From contig NC_031476.1 of assembly GCF_000006565.2 (NCBI RefSeq), forward strand, positions 689,458 through 753,457: a stretch of DNA of 64,000 nt. Reading direction: 5' to 3'. The notes beneath the pieces were generated by a model, which had not been told where the DNA came from, made no database searches, and was given only the letters and a program-made list of their open reading frames with translations. Made by a program: the position numbers and the translations under genes. The DNA is from Toxoplasma gondii ME49. Lineage: Eukaryota; Apicomplexa; Conoidasida; Eucoccidiorida; Sarcocystidae. Shown in pieces: positions 13,146 to 24,700 of this stretch (position 1 is its first letter; the number at the start of each line of letters is the position of its first letter).

Positions 13146-14566
13146 GTTTATATGTGTGTGTACATGTATGTATAGTGCTCGTGTCTTTCTAACTGAATGA
13201 ATACCGATGGTTGTACAAGAGTATCTGAAAAATGCGTATCGATGGATACTCGTTGACACAACCTCGGATGCGAGACACATGGCAAAGGCCTATCCCCAGA
13301 GTGAGACAGGCGACAGAAAGTGACTGCGGAGAGAGGAGACTCGGAAACTGTCGAGTTGTCCACGAACCTGCTCGGGCGTCGAGACAGAAAATGCCTTCAC
13401 CCTGCTGGACAGCCGCTTGGTTAGGCGAAAGCAGCTGGGCCGTCAGAAGCGGGGAAGGCAGGCCAGCCAAGTCATCCCTGTACGTCACCTGGAAAGGGAG
13501 TCGAAGGGATCAGCAGAACAGCGGCGAGACGAAGGAAATGGACAGAGGCATCAAAGGAAGAAGTCGAAGCGAAGAACGGAGAAGCTCGCACTCGAAAAAG
13601 TCGACATCGATTCTTTTATCCCCTCTGCAGGGCCTTTGAAGCACAGATCTGAATTTCCGTTAGGGTGTGACAGTGTCGCACACGGTTGCTTGGAGCGCAG
13701 CACTTAGCAGAGAAGTTCGGATGCAAAGAAAGAGACTGCTACCTGACAAGCCATGGTTTTCGGGGGGGGGAGGGGGCACCGAAGACCAGCAAAACTCCTG
13801 TTTGCTGACAGACACTGTGCCCGGCCTTCAAGGAGAGGCCTCTCGCTCGCACTACGCACTGACCGCTCTCCGGGTGGCTCTCGTCTGTGTCTCTTCCGTA
13901 CACACGCTGTCTCCTGTCGTTCCCTGGTTGCCTCTTCAGGAGGTCGTCTTTTTGGGATTGAACGCGAGAACCTTTCCTCTCTCCCTTTTCTTTCTCTGCT
14001 CCTCGTCATTCTCCCTTTCCTCTCCTTCTCCCGCCTGCTTCTCGCTTCTCTGTATCCTTCATCCGTCGGCTCTTTCTCCCTCCCTTTCGCCTTTCGTTTC
14101 TTCCCGATCTCCTCCCTGCTCTCCAGCCTTGCTCCTTCTTTTCTTCCTGCGCTGTTCTCCTCGCCTTCTCCCTCGGTCCCCCTTTCTCAGCCTCCGCGTC
14201 GCTGATGCGCGAGGCTGCCTCTGCCGGCAGCTTCGGAGCGACGAGAGAATCGTTTCTCCTTGCCTACCTCAGGCTCTCCCTTTCCTGGGACTGCATGCAC
14301 TGCGATGCCTTGGGGAGTCGCCACAAGGAGGTGAAATCTCCTGTCCTCGTTCTCCTCAGAAACTCGGCTCGCTGAGGGCGCGAGGAAGCGGACGGCTGTC
14401 ACAGGAAGGTCGTTCTCTCTGCAGAAAACGAGGCAAATGCAACAATTCGATTCTCCTCTCCTCCCGCCCTCCATCTCCCGTCTTCCCATCATTCGTACCA
14501 ACACAGAGTTGTCTGTATTCACACATAAAATACACATATACATATATATACATGTATACATATGCG

Positions 14567-14605
<39 letters not shown>

Positions 14606-17161
14606 GCACAGAAACATATAACGGCATACATATCTGTACACGTATGCATATACATAAATATATATATATAGATAGATATAGATATAGAAATGCGCCGTTT
14701 CTACATGGAAATGTGGGTAGGGATTCTCTATTCACCGTGCCTGTGTGGTATCAACAGGCGCTGTTTTTCTGTCTTCTCACTTGATGAATCGAAGCCGACA
14801 AGTCCTCTCCCTTAGAAGGTCACCGCGAAAGAGGCAGACGCCTGCAGCTTCGGTTCCACCCTAGAACAAGCAAGCAGAGATCCAAACGGGCATTCCGCTT
14901 CTGCTCAAACTCAACAGTTTCTCTCTCTGCAAGACATCTACAGCTCGATTTGTGCATAGGGATTTGTGTACTCAGGCAGATATCAAATGGGCCTGCAGTT
15001 TAACAGTGGCATGCGCGAATATATTCATATGCATATATGTATATGTGTATATATGTATATGTGTATATGTATATATATATATATATATGTATATATTTAT
15101 ATATGTATATATGTATATGTGTATATGTGTATATATGTAGATATGTAGATATGTATATATGTATATATGTATATGATGTATATGTGTATATATGGAGATA
15201 TGTATACATGTATATATTTATATATGTATATATGATGTATATGTGTATATATGGAGATATGTATACATGTATATATGTGTATGTACATGCGCATATATAA
15301 TACACAGATACACACAGACGCACGTACACGTACAGGCATCACTGGCCGTGTGCACAGTTGCGTTGCTGCATGGGAAGGACTCTTGCATGTGAGATGTTTA
15401 TTTGTTTGTGGTCGACTTCGCCTCGCTGTCCGGTCTTTCTCACCGCGAGCATCGTGAAAGGTCCGTTGATGTCGCTGCATGTGAGCACCTGCTCCGGGAC
15501 CCGGGCAAAGAGCGTAGCCTCTCTGAGCAGCACAGGGAGCCCACGAGCGTCAACTTGGAGGGTGCTGAAGGACTTGTACTTCCAGACCGCGCGTTCCGCT
15601 GCATGCGCAGAAGAGGCCGGCTGCCCAGTACGCGGCGGCAGAGAAGACGCAGAGGCGCCCGGCTCCACGCTGTCGCGACTGAAGAGCAGAGAGGAGGCAG
15701 GCAAACCACGAACCGTGAAAGCGGCAAGCGGACAGGAAGAGCGGAGAGGAGAGAGGAGAGAGGGGAGAGAGAAAAGAGAGAAAAGAGAGAAAAAAGAAGG
15801 AAGAGAGAGAAGAAGGATAGAAAGAGAAGAAAACGAGCGAGGGGAGGAGGGGACAGAAAGGAAGGAAACCAACGGAAACGAAGAAAAAGCAGGGAAACGA
15901 AGAGGGCGGGGGACCAGTGGGAGAGATACGACTGAACGCAGAAGAGAGACAGAGAGAAGAAAAGGATAAAGAAGAGCGAGAGGGACGAATCATACAAGGT
16001 CCGGTTTTCAAGATCACAGGTGAAGCCGATGAGAAGCCGAATGAACAAAGAAGGAAACAGAACTCGACAGAAAGAAGCGATATCTCTGGAGGTCGATCAG
16101 GGCAAAAGGAGTATTTTGACGAGTGAAACGCAGAGATACAAAGAAGATCAGGACATCGAGAGAAGTCCATCTCGTTATGACTGCCGGCACTATAACTGGC
16201 TTGAACGCTCTTTCGATGTTCATGAACGGATCTACAGACTAGACTCTCTCTTCACTCCGACGGTCTGTCGCTGCAGCCAAAGAGAGGAACGAGAGGCTCT
16301 CGGCAGAGGGTCGGAAAAGAGAGCAGAAAGAAGACGGAGAAGCAGATCTTTCGTCCTTGCTCGTCTCCGTACCCCACACAGACAATGCAGTGGGCGTCTG
16401 CAGCTGCATGCATGGAGAGGAATCCGCGAGAGAAGACCGGAATTTCAATGGGCGAGAGAAATCTTTCGTCAGTGAAGATGTGAGCGCGACCTCGAGCGTC
16501 GCCTATCCAGAGCTGAGAAGGCGTCCCTGCTGCACAGACAACGTCTGGCGGCAACAGGGGAGGAGGACCTGGAAAAAAAACATGGAAAGCAGAAGAGAAG
16601 CAGGCAATCCACCAGTCCACCACCGGAGGCGCTCTGAAACACCCTGATCCCGTAACTCTCGAGGTGAGGGAAGAGGCGAGAACTTGAAACTCGAATTGGA
16701 GTGCAAAAAACACAGGCGCGCCGAAGGAGACGGAGTGGAAGCATGTGAGTGGAGAGCGAAGAGAGAGGCGAGTGTGCGTCAGAAGGTAACAGCAGTCAGT
16801 GCATGCAGGGAAGGAGGAACGAGCGAGACACAGAAGACGAGGACGAAGAAAACAGAGGAGAAGGATGTCGCAGAAAAGAGAAGAGAAGGCGAGAGAAGGA
16901 GAGAGAAGGAGAGAGAGAAGGAGAGAGAAGAACAAGGGAAGGAGGATGTGAAGAGATGAAGGGGAAAAGACGTAACAAATCAACAGAGCGGGTGACGAGA
17001 AAAAGAAAAGCACCTGTAGGCTGTGCCGTCGCTCCATGGGGCTGCAATTGAGGGTGAGAGAAAGCTGAAGAGGACGGAGGTCTGAAGTCCTTTTTCGACT
17101 CCTGCGAAGGACGCTGCACGAGCAGACTGTCGAAGAAATTCAAGCGACGAAGCTGCTGCAT
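2606..17161 (-). CDS. VPS11: Vacuolar protein sorting 11 (HOPS/CORVET core subunit), 21 exons
   Basis: VPS11 is a shared core subunit of the HOPS and CORVET tethers, acting at endosome and vacuole-type membranes. In T. gondii it has been reported as needed for rhoptry, microneme and dense-granule biogenesis (from memory). Exons, 5' to 3': 17161-17014, 16568-16373, 15678-15444, 14860-14781, 14418-14268, 13488-13368, 12573-12377, 11883-11810, 11253-11156, 10611-10545, 10139-10058, 9714-9475, 9049-8968, 8632-8483, 7829-7426, 6823-6540, 5793-5582, 5167-5029, 3781-3658, 3261-3041, 2827-2606. All have GT-AG ends and phases agree except between exons 8 and 9, where a small exon is probably missing. 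The N-terminus ([12 protein letters not shown]) and a beta-propeller half are followed by an alpha-solenoid ([30 protein letters not shown]). A C3H2C3 RING lies near residues 1033-1080 ([28 protein letters not shown]), then the family's C-terminal block ([13 protein letters not shown]). Length is about 1175 residues against about 940 in human; the excess is charged inserts in exons 15-16 and a linker in exon 3. Confidence 0.92.
8738..8840. repeat. TA-rich microsatellite cluster in a VPS11 intron
   Basis: Two (TA)n tracts (about 8740-8758 and 8799-8830) flank a GTGT-rich segment, all inside the intron between VPS11 exons 13 and 14. They do not touch the splice sites. Confidence 0.85.
9733..9751. 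repeat. G13 run followed by AG5 in a VPS11 intron
   Basis: On the plus strand 13 consecutive G residues are followed by A and five G. On the VPS11 sense strand this is a C-run just 5' of the acceptor for exon 12. A shorter G10 run lies at 12642-12651 and G8AG5 lies near 13762. Such runs could form quadruplexes and are prone to length polymorphism. Confidence 0.85.
14531..14690. repeat. (TA)n and TATACA repeats in a VPS11 intron
   Basis: Long TA tracts with CA and TG variants fill much of the intron between VPS11 exons 4 and 5's flanking sequence. Nothing in them suggests coding. Confidence 0.8.
15018..15300. repeat. TA/TG-rich minisatellite with a 59-bp tandem duplication
   Basis: About 280 bp of ATGTATATGTGT-type sequence lies in the intron between VPS11 exons 3 and 4. 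Inside it a 59-bp unit beginning GATGTATATGTG at 15175 is repeated, beginning again at 15234; each copy contains the marker GGAGATATGTATACATG. This is the largest simple-sequence block in the gene. Confidence 0.9.
15743..15817. repeat. 75-nt uninterrupted homopurine tract
   Basis: The plus strand is purely A/G across this interval, and nearly so for another 15 nt. On the VPS11 sense strand it is a pyrimidine tract 64 nt upstream of the exon 3 acceptor (15679-15680). A second tract of about 42 purines is at 16891-16932. They probably reflect exaggerated intronic polypyrimidine tracts, and could form triplex DNA. Confidence 0.85.
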
Positions 17162-18734
17162 GGCGGCACTACAGAAGGTGGAGACCCGAGTGCATGCAGG
17201 GGAGACGGAAGCGGCAGAGAGAAGAGTCGAGATGCAGACGCTTCATAGAACGGACGCAGCCTGTGGAGAACGAAAGATGCGGAAGGGAGAAGAAGGAAAG
17301 AAGGAAGCAGAGAAAACGGCAGGAAAACGTCTTGAGGAGCTACACCCGAGTGCATGCAGGGGGAAGAGACCGTGCAGCCGTTCTACCGGCAACGAGGTCG
17401 ACCGGGAAGACGGGATACAGGCGCTCGAACTCTGAAGAGACTCCCCTTGAGAGGAGACGCGCGAACAATCCCCAGAGGGCGGAGAAGAGAAGAGCGGAAC
17501 GAGGACGCGCGACGAAGAGAGAAGAGAGAAGAGGGAGGCGCCGGACAAGAACAAGAAGGATGGACAGCAGGGAGGAGAGGTGAAAGAGGAAGCGTCTCTC
17601 GCGCAGACAAAGGGCGTTTCTCCTCGTGAGCCTCGATCATTATTGGCATTGGACGGTCCAGGGAATCGAGAAAACAAAGCGCGTTCGACAACTCGAGGCA
17701 GCAGGGAGCTGGAAACTCGGTGGCGAGAACAAGACACAGGGATTTCTTCGGACAAGCCGGTTCAGCAGCAAACGCCAGCAGAAGAGGGTGAGAAGGAAGA
17801 GAAAGAGGAAGAAAGAGAAAAAGAGAGAACGATGCGTACCAGCCGTCAGAAAAGAGGCGTCAGACACCAGAAGAGCAACTGGCTACCTGGTCGCCGTATC
17901 TCTCGTTCCTTTGTTTTTATATCGTTGCCTCGCGTATAGGAAACTCCGAAAAGAGAGCAACGAAAGAAGAGAGAGAAACGGAGATACAGAGAGAAAGTGT
18001 GCAAAGTAAGAAGCATACAAGACACTGAAACTCCGCATTGAAAACGCAGCGAGAAAAAGCTTGTGTCTTCCTGGTCCATGGTTGGGTCGTCGCGTCTCCT
18101 TAAAAAAGTCGATCCGTGCATGCAAAAAAGCGAAGAAGAAGCCACACCGAAAAGCGAGAGAAATACTCCCAAGTGTTCTTTTCCCCGTGTTTTTTCTGCT
18201 TTCTGGAAATAAAGAATGCTCAAGTCTTCCTCCCAATGCTCGCAGCTTCCTTCTCTCTGAAAGGAATCTCTCTTTCCCTCAGCTTCTCCCCTCTCCTTCG
18301 CTGTATCGACCTGCTTGGGTTTTTTTCTCCCCTTCTGCTTTCCGTGAACAAATCTCCAGCTTCCAGTCCTTCTTCTGCCTCTGATTCGTCTGTCTGGTTT
18401 CTCTGTGCAGCGAAAAGGAATCATCTTTGCCAAACTTTTTTTCGCGCCGCTCCTCTTTGCAGAGGTCTCCGATTTTCGGTTTCTCTCCTTCCTCGCTCTC
18501 TCTCCCGCGCGTCCACTCTGCTTGCGTTTGTTCCCAGGCTCCTTCGCCTCTGCGTCTTTTTATCCTCTGCGTCTCTCTCTCCTCTGCGTCTTTTTCTCCT
18601 CTGCGTCTTTTTCTTCTGCGTCTTTCATTTCTGCTTTTTTTCACCAGTCTCCTCGTCATCTCCTGTCTCCTTCCACCTCCTGCGTCTCCGCTTCCGTTCC
18701 TTCTCTCTCAGTCTCTGCTTGGCGCCCCAGCGCG
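17162..18734. promoter_or_regulatory. Divergent 5' region shared by VPS11 and FIP1
   Basis: The start codons of VPS11 (minus) and the FIP1-like gene (plus) face away from each other across 1573 bp, so this spacer must hold both promoters and 5' UTRs. The VPS11 side is purine-rich and includes TGCATGCAGG followed by GGAGACGG (about 17192-17208) and another TGCATGC near 17351. GAGACG and TGCATGC are words associated with promoters and AP2 factors in T. gondii. The FIP1 side is strongly CT-rich and ends in a 17-bp tandem repeat. No coding exon is evident, although long chance ORFs exist in the purine-rich part. Confidence 0.6.
18547..18630. repeat. 17-bp tandem repeat (CCTCTGCGTCTTTTTCT) in the FIP1 leader
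   Basis: Copies begin at 18547, 18564, 18581 and 18598, all with a 17-bp period, followed by a degenerate copy at about 18613. The repeat ends about 105 bp before the FIP1 ATG, so it is probably in the 5' UTR or core promoter. Each unit carries GCGTCT, and AGACGC on the other strand. Confidence 0.85.
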
Positions 18735-21275
18735 ATGTCGAGCTACCAACGGAGCAACAACTTGCATGCATCGCGCGAAGCTGATGAGGAAGACAGCGTG
18801 CAGGTAACCTCGGTGCCGGAAGACTCCGGGGACATCGGAGGAACGAAGGGAGCCGCTCCAAGAAAAAAAAAGAAACCGGCGGCAATCGGCAGACGCACGG
18901 ACACTCAGTTGTTCCAGGAGAGAGAGAAGGAATGCCAAGAGCCCCTCCGAAAAAGGCTCCGAAAAACGAAATTTCCCTCTGGCGCATCTGCTCTTCTCCC
19001 CCATCTCCACAGAACACAGACATGCAGACCCAGACACACAAATCACCCTCCTCCTGCATCCTCTTCCACGCTTATATACAGCTACTACATGTATATATAC
19101 ATGTACATTTATATATATATATATATGTACGTTATGTGCGTAGAATTGTCTCCATATGGATGTAATGGATGTACAGATATATATATCTACAAGTATTATA
19201 TATATATATATATATATATAGTGCGAGAAGAGCTGGATTTCCGTGATTGACATGAACAGGTGGACATGTTGGCAGACGACTTGGAGGGTGTGTGTCTCAT
19301 CAGTGGCTGGAAACGTTTAATATTTCTTTTGCCTCGGGAACGCTGGGTCCTTTCCGTTTTTCGTTTCTTCTGCATGCAGGTTCTGTTGTGTGGTACGTCG
19401 GACGAGGGAACGATAACCGACTTCGCACGAGAGCAGCAGCGCTCTGGCGGACCTCCCGCGTTCGCTCCGTTTCCTCCACCGCAGGCAGGATCTGGCGAGG
19501 CTCTTCCTCCAGCTGAAGCAGACGCTTCATTCGATACCAGTCTGCGACCAGAGACGACTTTGGCTTCTGCCCTGGGCGACGCCGCTGCGCAGAGACACCC
19601 CACAGACGGTGTGTGCGTCGGAGAGAACATCGAAGGCATCCTCGAATGCGCAGAGGACGCAACAGGAGTGAGCGTGGAGGCAGCCGGCGAGAAACGTCGG
19701 GAAAGCCGTAGCACAGCTTTCAGAGAAAACTCAGAAAGAGAGACAGAGAGAAGAAGGGAGCTGAAAAGCGGAACGAAGTCGCAGTGGCTCCCCTCCAGCG
19801 AACGCGTATGAATGATCCTGGCAAAGGTGACCGCCCCCGTTACGGCGGCGCTGACCACAGGAGCATTTACAAGCCGTCCTCTCTTGCTGTCCATACGAGT
19901 GTAGAAAAACAATGAGAGAAGTCGCAAATGCTTTCTTGTCGACGACCAGAAGAGGATATGCAGCTCTCTTAGCTCGTGGTCCACACAGTTCTGCTTGCAC
20001 TTTCCCTCTCTCTCTCTCTGTGCTTTCGGGAACCGCACTGAGGACTTTCGACGTTGTACGTCTTTGCTTTGTTTCTGTCTTGCCATGTATTCGAGTTGTT
20101 TCTTCCTTTTTGAGGAACTCACACGAGACAGGAACGAGACGGAACTGAGGGGAAACGCTCTGAGGGCGAAAGGAGACGGCGAGCGTGAGGGATCTGTGTC
20201 TCCTTTGCAAATGCCGCCGGGTCCTGCCTTCTGTCTCTCTGGAGCTGTTCTTCTATAGGTGTCTGTTTGTGTCTCCGTCTCATCGTCTTTCCGGTCTGCT
20301 TCGACGCGTCTCTGCTTTTCCCTCTGCTTTTCGCTCTGCTTTTCGCTCTGCGTTTCTGCCTCATTTTCCGTATTTTGCTCCTTTCCTGTCTCTGTCGCCT
20401 CGCGGGTCGCGTCCTTGTGTCGATTCTCAATTCTTCTTCCACTTCACCTTCCACGCTGTGCCGGCGCTGCATGCAGGGAGCAGGAGCTCTGTTTTCTTCT
20501 CTCTCTGGGCAACAAGTCCTCGCGTCGTCGCACCCTTTTCCTCTTCTTCGTCACCCGGCGGAGGCTCTCGAGAGCGCGCATGCCACAGGGGAAAAAGCGG
20601 AAGGCGCTGAAGCTGTGAAAGGCGTTGCGTCTCTGCCGCGAGGCAGCCAGACGCATGCAGGCGTCCCCGACGTCGAAGCTGCAACAGCTGAAGGAAAGGT
20701 GAGGCGGGAGTTGAAAAAGCAGCGGAGACGTAGAATCGAAGAGACCAAGGTGGAGGCGCAGCGACAGGAATACACCGAAGAGAAAAAGGAAGCAAGCGAG
20801 CAGAGCCAGACAAAGGAACAGCGCAGGGGAAAGATGACAGAAGAAGCGTGACGGAGAAAAACGAACCAAGACAAGCAAGACACACGAATTGAGACAGGAA
20901 GAACGCCCGAGCCAACAGAGTCGACGGCGAGGAAGCTCGCTGGTTCCGGATTGCTCGGTGCGTTTGAGCATGCCGCTTCGTTTTCCCCTCCCGCCGGGAC
21001 TTCTCGCCGAGTCGTTTGCTTTAGTCCTTCTCGTGAGCGCCTCTCCTGTGTATTTCTCTGACGCAGGTCGTTATGGAATGGGAGGTGTCAAGAGATCGCA
21101 AGTGGATGTACGCTCGCGATAAGTCTCAGTGGTTTAACTACGGCTTCGACGAGACAACGTTTCGAGTACGCTCTTTGCACACGCAGATCTGCTCATGCAT
21201 CTTTTACATCTTTATACATGTATTTCTAACTTGCTTCTGCATTCGTAGGGTGGATTCGCATGCATCTTCCTAGAT

Positions 21276-21307
<32 letters not shown>

Positions 21308-21711
21308 GTACATTGTGGTTTGTGTGCAAATATGCATAGATACGCATGTATCGTGAGAAGAGGTTGGCCAGTGTGTACTCTTCTATGCCCGGTGTTTTGA
21401 CAGACTCTGAAGAATGGAATTTTCTTCTTTTTCAAACAACGGTAGCACGTCGCGAAAGTGTGTTTTCCCCTTTTTATCTTCTTTTTTCTCACGAATTTAC
21501 TCGCTTTCCGTTTTCTCTTATCCGTCGACTTGGTCTTTTCTCGCAGGAGTGGATCCAAAAGCTCCGCGACGACAGAGTCGAAAGGTTAGCTCATCGGTCG
21601 GTGCTTGTGGCAGGCGACGACGCTCTGCCAGCTCGGCATTTCGTTCAAGGACCTCAAGTCGGTGGAGCGAGCCAAGGCTCCGCTCATTCACACGATTCGT
21701 TTCATCGGTGA
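18735..21711 (+). CDS. FIP1: FIP1-like pre-mRNA 3'-end processing factor
   Basis: FIP1 is part of the cleavage and polyadenylation complex and links poly(A) polymerase to the CPSF core in the nucleus. Modelled exons are 18735-18803, 19260-19289, 19380-19667, 20477-20698, 21067-21165 and 21547-21711, giving about 290 residues; every junction is phase 0. The diagnostic Fip1 motif is split over exons 5 and 6: a tryptophan-containing lead-in (DRKWMYARDKSQ), WFNYGFDETTFR, then EWIQKLRDD, corresponding to the FNYGF(N/D)E-x-TW core of other family members (here Phe replaces the last Trp). The N-terminus is acidic (EADEEDSVQ, then ADDLEGVLL), also typical. The middle exons are low-complexity. Exon 6 could instead be spliced at GAAAG/GTTAGC (21584), which would change the C-terminus. 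The family call is firm on the motif; the first exon and the 3' end are less certain. Confidence 0.75.
19090..19220. repeat. TA-rich repeats in FIP1 intron 1
   Basis: (TA)n tracts lie at about 19109-19126 and 19197-19220, with related ATATAT words between. They sit in the first intron of the FIP1-like gene, ending about 40 bp before the exon 2 acceptor. Confidence 0.85.
21269..21310. repeat. (TA)n microsatellite in the last FIP1 intron
   Basis: This is a TA tract interrupted by a single AAA, located between FIP1 exons 5 and 6. A second TA-rich block, about 21815-21910, lies just 3' of the FIP1 stop. Confidence 0.85.
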
Positions 21712-24700
21712 CTTTCATGCTCCACTGCATGCACGCCCACGAGGTCAAACACAGAGACCTCCACAAATGCGCGTGCACCACGGATATTTACATACACATA
21801 CGCATATCTTGTACATATGTATTATATATAAATATATATAATGTAGTTTATGTTTATATATATATATATATATATATGCATATCTGTCTGTATATTTATA
21901 TATGTATATGTGTGTGCCAAGGTAGAATGCAAAAGTCGTTTTGGGAGTCCCAAGGATTGTTTGAAGTTTGGAAACGCATGGCAGAGGAAGCGCCTTCGGC
22001 CGCTGTGTGGGGAAGCATGGACGGAGTCTGTTGATTTCTGTTTGTGTTTTCTTCTGAGACAGTGCGTATGTTTGGTTCTTCCGGGCGCAAACATGAGCGG
22101 GAGATTGCGCGTTTTAATGGTAGAACGTAATTTCTTGACATTATCCAGCTGAAGCAGGTTTCTCGTTAGACGCGCGTCGTTTCGGAAACTCCTTTTCTCT
22201 CGATCTAGTTTCACTGCACGCGTCAAGTGTCTCTGCAGCAGTTATCTCCACTGTTTTTCCGTTCCCCGTGAGAACTGATTTTTTAAGAAATGTTTCGCTT
22301 GTTCGTGACTGCGCCTCCTCCGTAAGAAACGTTTCCGCATGCTCTCCTTTTGACGGATTAACTCGAACACAAGAAAACGCACCTCCGGCAAGCTCCCCAT
22401 TAGACCGCCTAGGAAGAGAGGTCGCCGCTGTGAGTCCCCGTTTATACACGCGCAACTGAATGTCTCAAGGTCGATGCCTTCCGTAATGTCCAAGTGAGGG
22501 AGCGCCGTCCAGCTAGAGTTTCTCCCTTAACTTGACAGAGTCGCGCCAACGCAGCTGCCACAGCGCCGACACACAGACCTGGCGGACAAAGAGGAACGTA
22601 CGTTCTGGTTGCTTAACTGCGACGCTGCGGACAGCCGAACGTCGTTCGCTGTCACCGAGAGCCTCCACACAAAGCGTTCTCAATTCTGTGACAGCTGTTC
22701 AAACACTTCACACCATAAGCTGTTTGCGGAGCTTCTTGTATCGACATTCCAGAGCGAACGTCACGGTGGATTCTGTCTTGTCTGAGGGAGAAAGGAATTT
22801 TTGTCCTTTCGTTGTCCTCTCTGTCCGGCACATTCCGCCCGAGTAGTGAGTGGGGCAGACTGCAGTCATGAAGAACTTGGTCAGCTGTTCCTCATTCCTG
22901 GAATCAGTTTCCTCAGCTCACACTTTGCAAGGGAGGATTGTCCAGCTGGAGTCACAGTTTAATAGGCGATCCTCGCACAAGTTTTTTGCCGACGCTGAAG
23001 GTGCAAAGTGACTAGTCAGCCGAGTGTGGAGGAATTTGAGACAGCCTGATTTGCATTTGGTGAACGTGATTGAGCTTTCGAGTTCCTCATCTGGGCACTA
23101 GAGACCCCCGTAATGATCCACAAACTGTTTCCGGAACTGTAAACCTCATCATAGAGTACCAAGGATGCTGCATGCAAGTCAAGTTGGGAGGTTTCCTCCG
23201 TCGGAACTGATTGCTACGCAGCCGGCAACTTGGGCGAGGCTGTCTGTGTCTTTCTCGCTCCCCAGGGGAGAGACACGGACTCATTTCTCAGTGGCATTCA
23301 CGACTGCTATTCCTGAAAATACCAAGGCCTCGAGGTGTTTAGGAGCCAAAAGGACTTCGCAGACTAGTCCACAACAGGAAATCTATGGTCTGTCAGATTC
23401 TCTTTCGTAGAGCTTATCTAGAAATGTTCGTTCTTCAAAGCTACGGTGGACACCGGCGGACGGGACTCACTTTTTTCCTCCGTCTGGTCCGCGTGGAAGG
23501 ATAAGGGGAGAACATTTGCAGAACTAGAGCTTATTGAGCACCATGTACTAACGCAACAAGGACAATCAAGGTAATTTGTGGCACTTCTTGGCGCAGATCC
23601 GTTTGCGTCTTGTACGTTCTCAGTCGGTTCGCTGTTTGAAGAACACCCTTGATTTTGTTGTAAACTGCAGCGCGCAACAGCCTCGAGATCATTTCGTAGA
23701 AATCAATGTTACGTGCGCCTGTAGAACACGACTCTGCTTCCGGAGTGTGCGTCCTTGCTGTAGAAGATTGCAAAAGCGCCGGAACTCCTTCCCTTTCTTT
23801 GTTCTGCTCGCACCTTGACTTCTCCTAGTTGACGCCTGTACACCAGCAGCTGCAGCAGCATGCTTTCGCGACGCCGAAAGTGCGTGGAACTTACCGTTTC
23901 TACGCGGTTTTAGTCTTCTCGCGGTAAATGCGAAACACGAGTGCCTTGTTCAGTCGTCTCCCTCCTGTAACGAAGAAAGTGGTTTCTGGTTTCACCGCCG
24001 TCAGCTGCCGAGCAGGCACTTTTTTGCGGCTTTCGCAGCGCGTGCGACTAGCGAAGTCTACGTTTCACGGCAGACAGCAGACTCTGGTTTCTTTTTTCTC
24101 GCGACAGACGAGGATGAGGATGTCGGGAACGAGGAGATGTGGAAAAGAACTCTGTGCAAGGATAAAATTCCCAGGAAGATACGAGAAAGCCCTTCATTCC
24201 TACTTTGTTGTGCTGTGTCGCTCAAGTTCGCTCATGAAACACTCGATTGTATTGGCAGAGTTCATCGTCGATGCGGACTCACCTGGCTAGCTAGTGATTT
24301 TTCGCGCCTTTTCCCGCGGGCGTTTTCCCTGTTTGAAAAGAACCGTTTTCTCGTGTTGCTTTCCGTATCTCCGCGTTCGGTGCCGACAGTCTTGCGTACC
24401 TGTTTTTTCGGTTTCCTGCCGACCTCGAAACGCGCTGCCTAAACCGAATCTGAGGCGTCACTGTTCGTTTCGGAGCTCCGGTCTTCTTCGCCTCCGAGGA
24501 ACCGCGAGTTCCGCCGAGAAAGAGCGAAAGAGTAGGAAGAAACGCAAAGAAACTTTTACCGCTGGACGTTCTCCTGACTCCGAAGGCCCTGGACACCAAA
24601 ACATAGAGTCGATGTGTGCGTTTGAAAGTCGGTTCGGACTCAAACGTTGCGCGAAACTGAGGACGTTCTGCGTAATTCAACCAACCCCTCGTGTGGCTAC

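Noticed and set aside
12181..13200. 339-codon plus-strand ORF
   Set aside because: It runs antisense to VPS11 exon 7 and its flanking introns, ends in a TA microsatellite and has Arg-rich shadow composition.
13667..14671. 334-codon plus-strand ORF rich in Ser, Leu and Pro
   Set aside because: It translates a CT-rich intron and VPS11 exon 5 in antisense and terminates inside TA repeats; not a gene.
21585..21612. Intron from GAAAG/GTTAGC (21585) to GTGGCAG (21612) in the FIP1 last exon
   Set aside because: It would be only 28 nt long. Read-through to the stop at 21711 is simpler.
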